Assembly (NCBI GenBank): GCA_021807655.1
Contig: JAKBCT010000071.1
Span: 1-5,557 of the forward strand
DNA length: 5,557 nt
Source: Actinomycetes bacterium
Lineage (GTDB): Bacteria > Actinomycetota > Acidimicrobiia > Acidimicrobiales > RAAP-2
Reading direction: 5' to 3'
The notes beneath the pieces are model-generated. The model was not told where the DNA came from, made no database searches, and saw only the letters and a program-made list of their open reading frames with translations. The position numbers were made by a program, and so were the translations under genes. Below, one piece after another: positions 5,431 through 5,557 of the stretch (its first letter is position 1; the number at the start of each line of letters is the position of its first letter).

Positions 5431-5557
5431 GTGCGGACGCTTCACGCAGGGGTGCACATCACGACGGCCACCTCCACGGATGACTCGAGCGAGCGACAAC
5501 GCGTCATCGACCTGCTTGACCGAGTCTCCGATACACCCGGTACCGAACGACGCGACG
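5431..5557 (+). CDS. Possible start of an unidentified protein (3' end outside window)
   Basis: A plus-strand frame is open from 5377 to the window end, with possible GTG starts at 5431 and 5452. From 5452 it would read as a Thr/Ser/Asp-rich N-terminus (HITTATSTDDSSE) followed by an amphipathic helix RVIDLLDRVSD, which looks like an ordinary soluble bacterial protein. Neither start has a well-placed ribosome site; AGG lies only 1 nt before GTG 5452. The opposite strand is also open in the same triplet register up to the edge, and another plus frame from ATG 5480 is open too, so coding is not proven. I do not recognise a family from this short piece. If real, the gene is divergent from the crotonase. 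Confidence 0.3.
   Translation, partial: MRTLHAGVHITTATSTDDSSERQRVIDLLDRVSDTPGTERRD

Overview
This is a GC-rich chromosomal window, roughly 60-65% GC by eye. Its zinc-type anti-sigma factor, basic-tailed membrane thioredoxin, frequent GTG starts and protein styles point to a high-GC Gram-positive actinobacterium. Acidimicrobiia would fit, but that is an impression from family styles and was not tested. No rRNA, tRNA, CRISPR array, insertion sequence or transposase was seen.

Layout, left to right. (1) 1-248, plus strand: the 3' part of a small HxxxCxxC zinc anti-sigma factor whose start, and probably its ECF sigma partner, lie left of the window. (2) 245-1792, minus strand: a DHA2-type 14-helix drug/proton antiporter that converges on the anti-sigma gene; the two stop codons share one CTAG. 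(3) 1793-1943: a divergent control region with short repeats and a possible 17-codon leader. (4) 1944-2813, plus strand: a NIPA/EamA-like DMT permease with a visible internal duplication and a 12-bp perfect hairpin at the junction of its halves. (5) 2814-3106: a 293-bp gap with an AT-rich island of nested dyads and a weak ECF-like promoter candidate. (6) 3107-3772 and 3776-4516, plus strand: a two-gene thiol-redox operon, a membrane-anchored TlpA/ResA-like thioredoxin followed 3 nt later by CcdA. (7) 4517-4560: a short convergent gap with GC-rich dyads. (8) 4561-5346, minus strand: an ECHDC3-like crotonase lacking both canonical hydratase glutamates. (9) 5347-5557: upstream DNA of the crotonase, with an open plus-strand frame that may be the beginning of another gene.

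How the genes work together: only the TlpA/CcdA pair forms a clear pathway. CcdA would carry electrons from cytoplasmic thioredoxin across the membrane to the extracytoplasmic TlpA domain, for cytochrome c maturation or general disulfide reduction. The others look like separate transcription units of ordinary families. I found no strong evidence of a new system. The most checkable oddities are the crotonase active-site substitutions, the shared convergent stop, the strong intragenic hairpins and the dyad cluster upstream of the redox operon.
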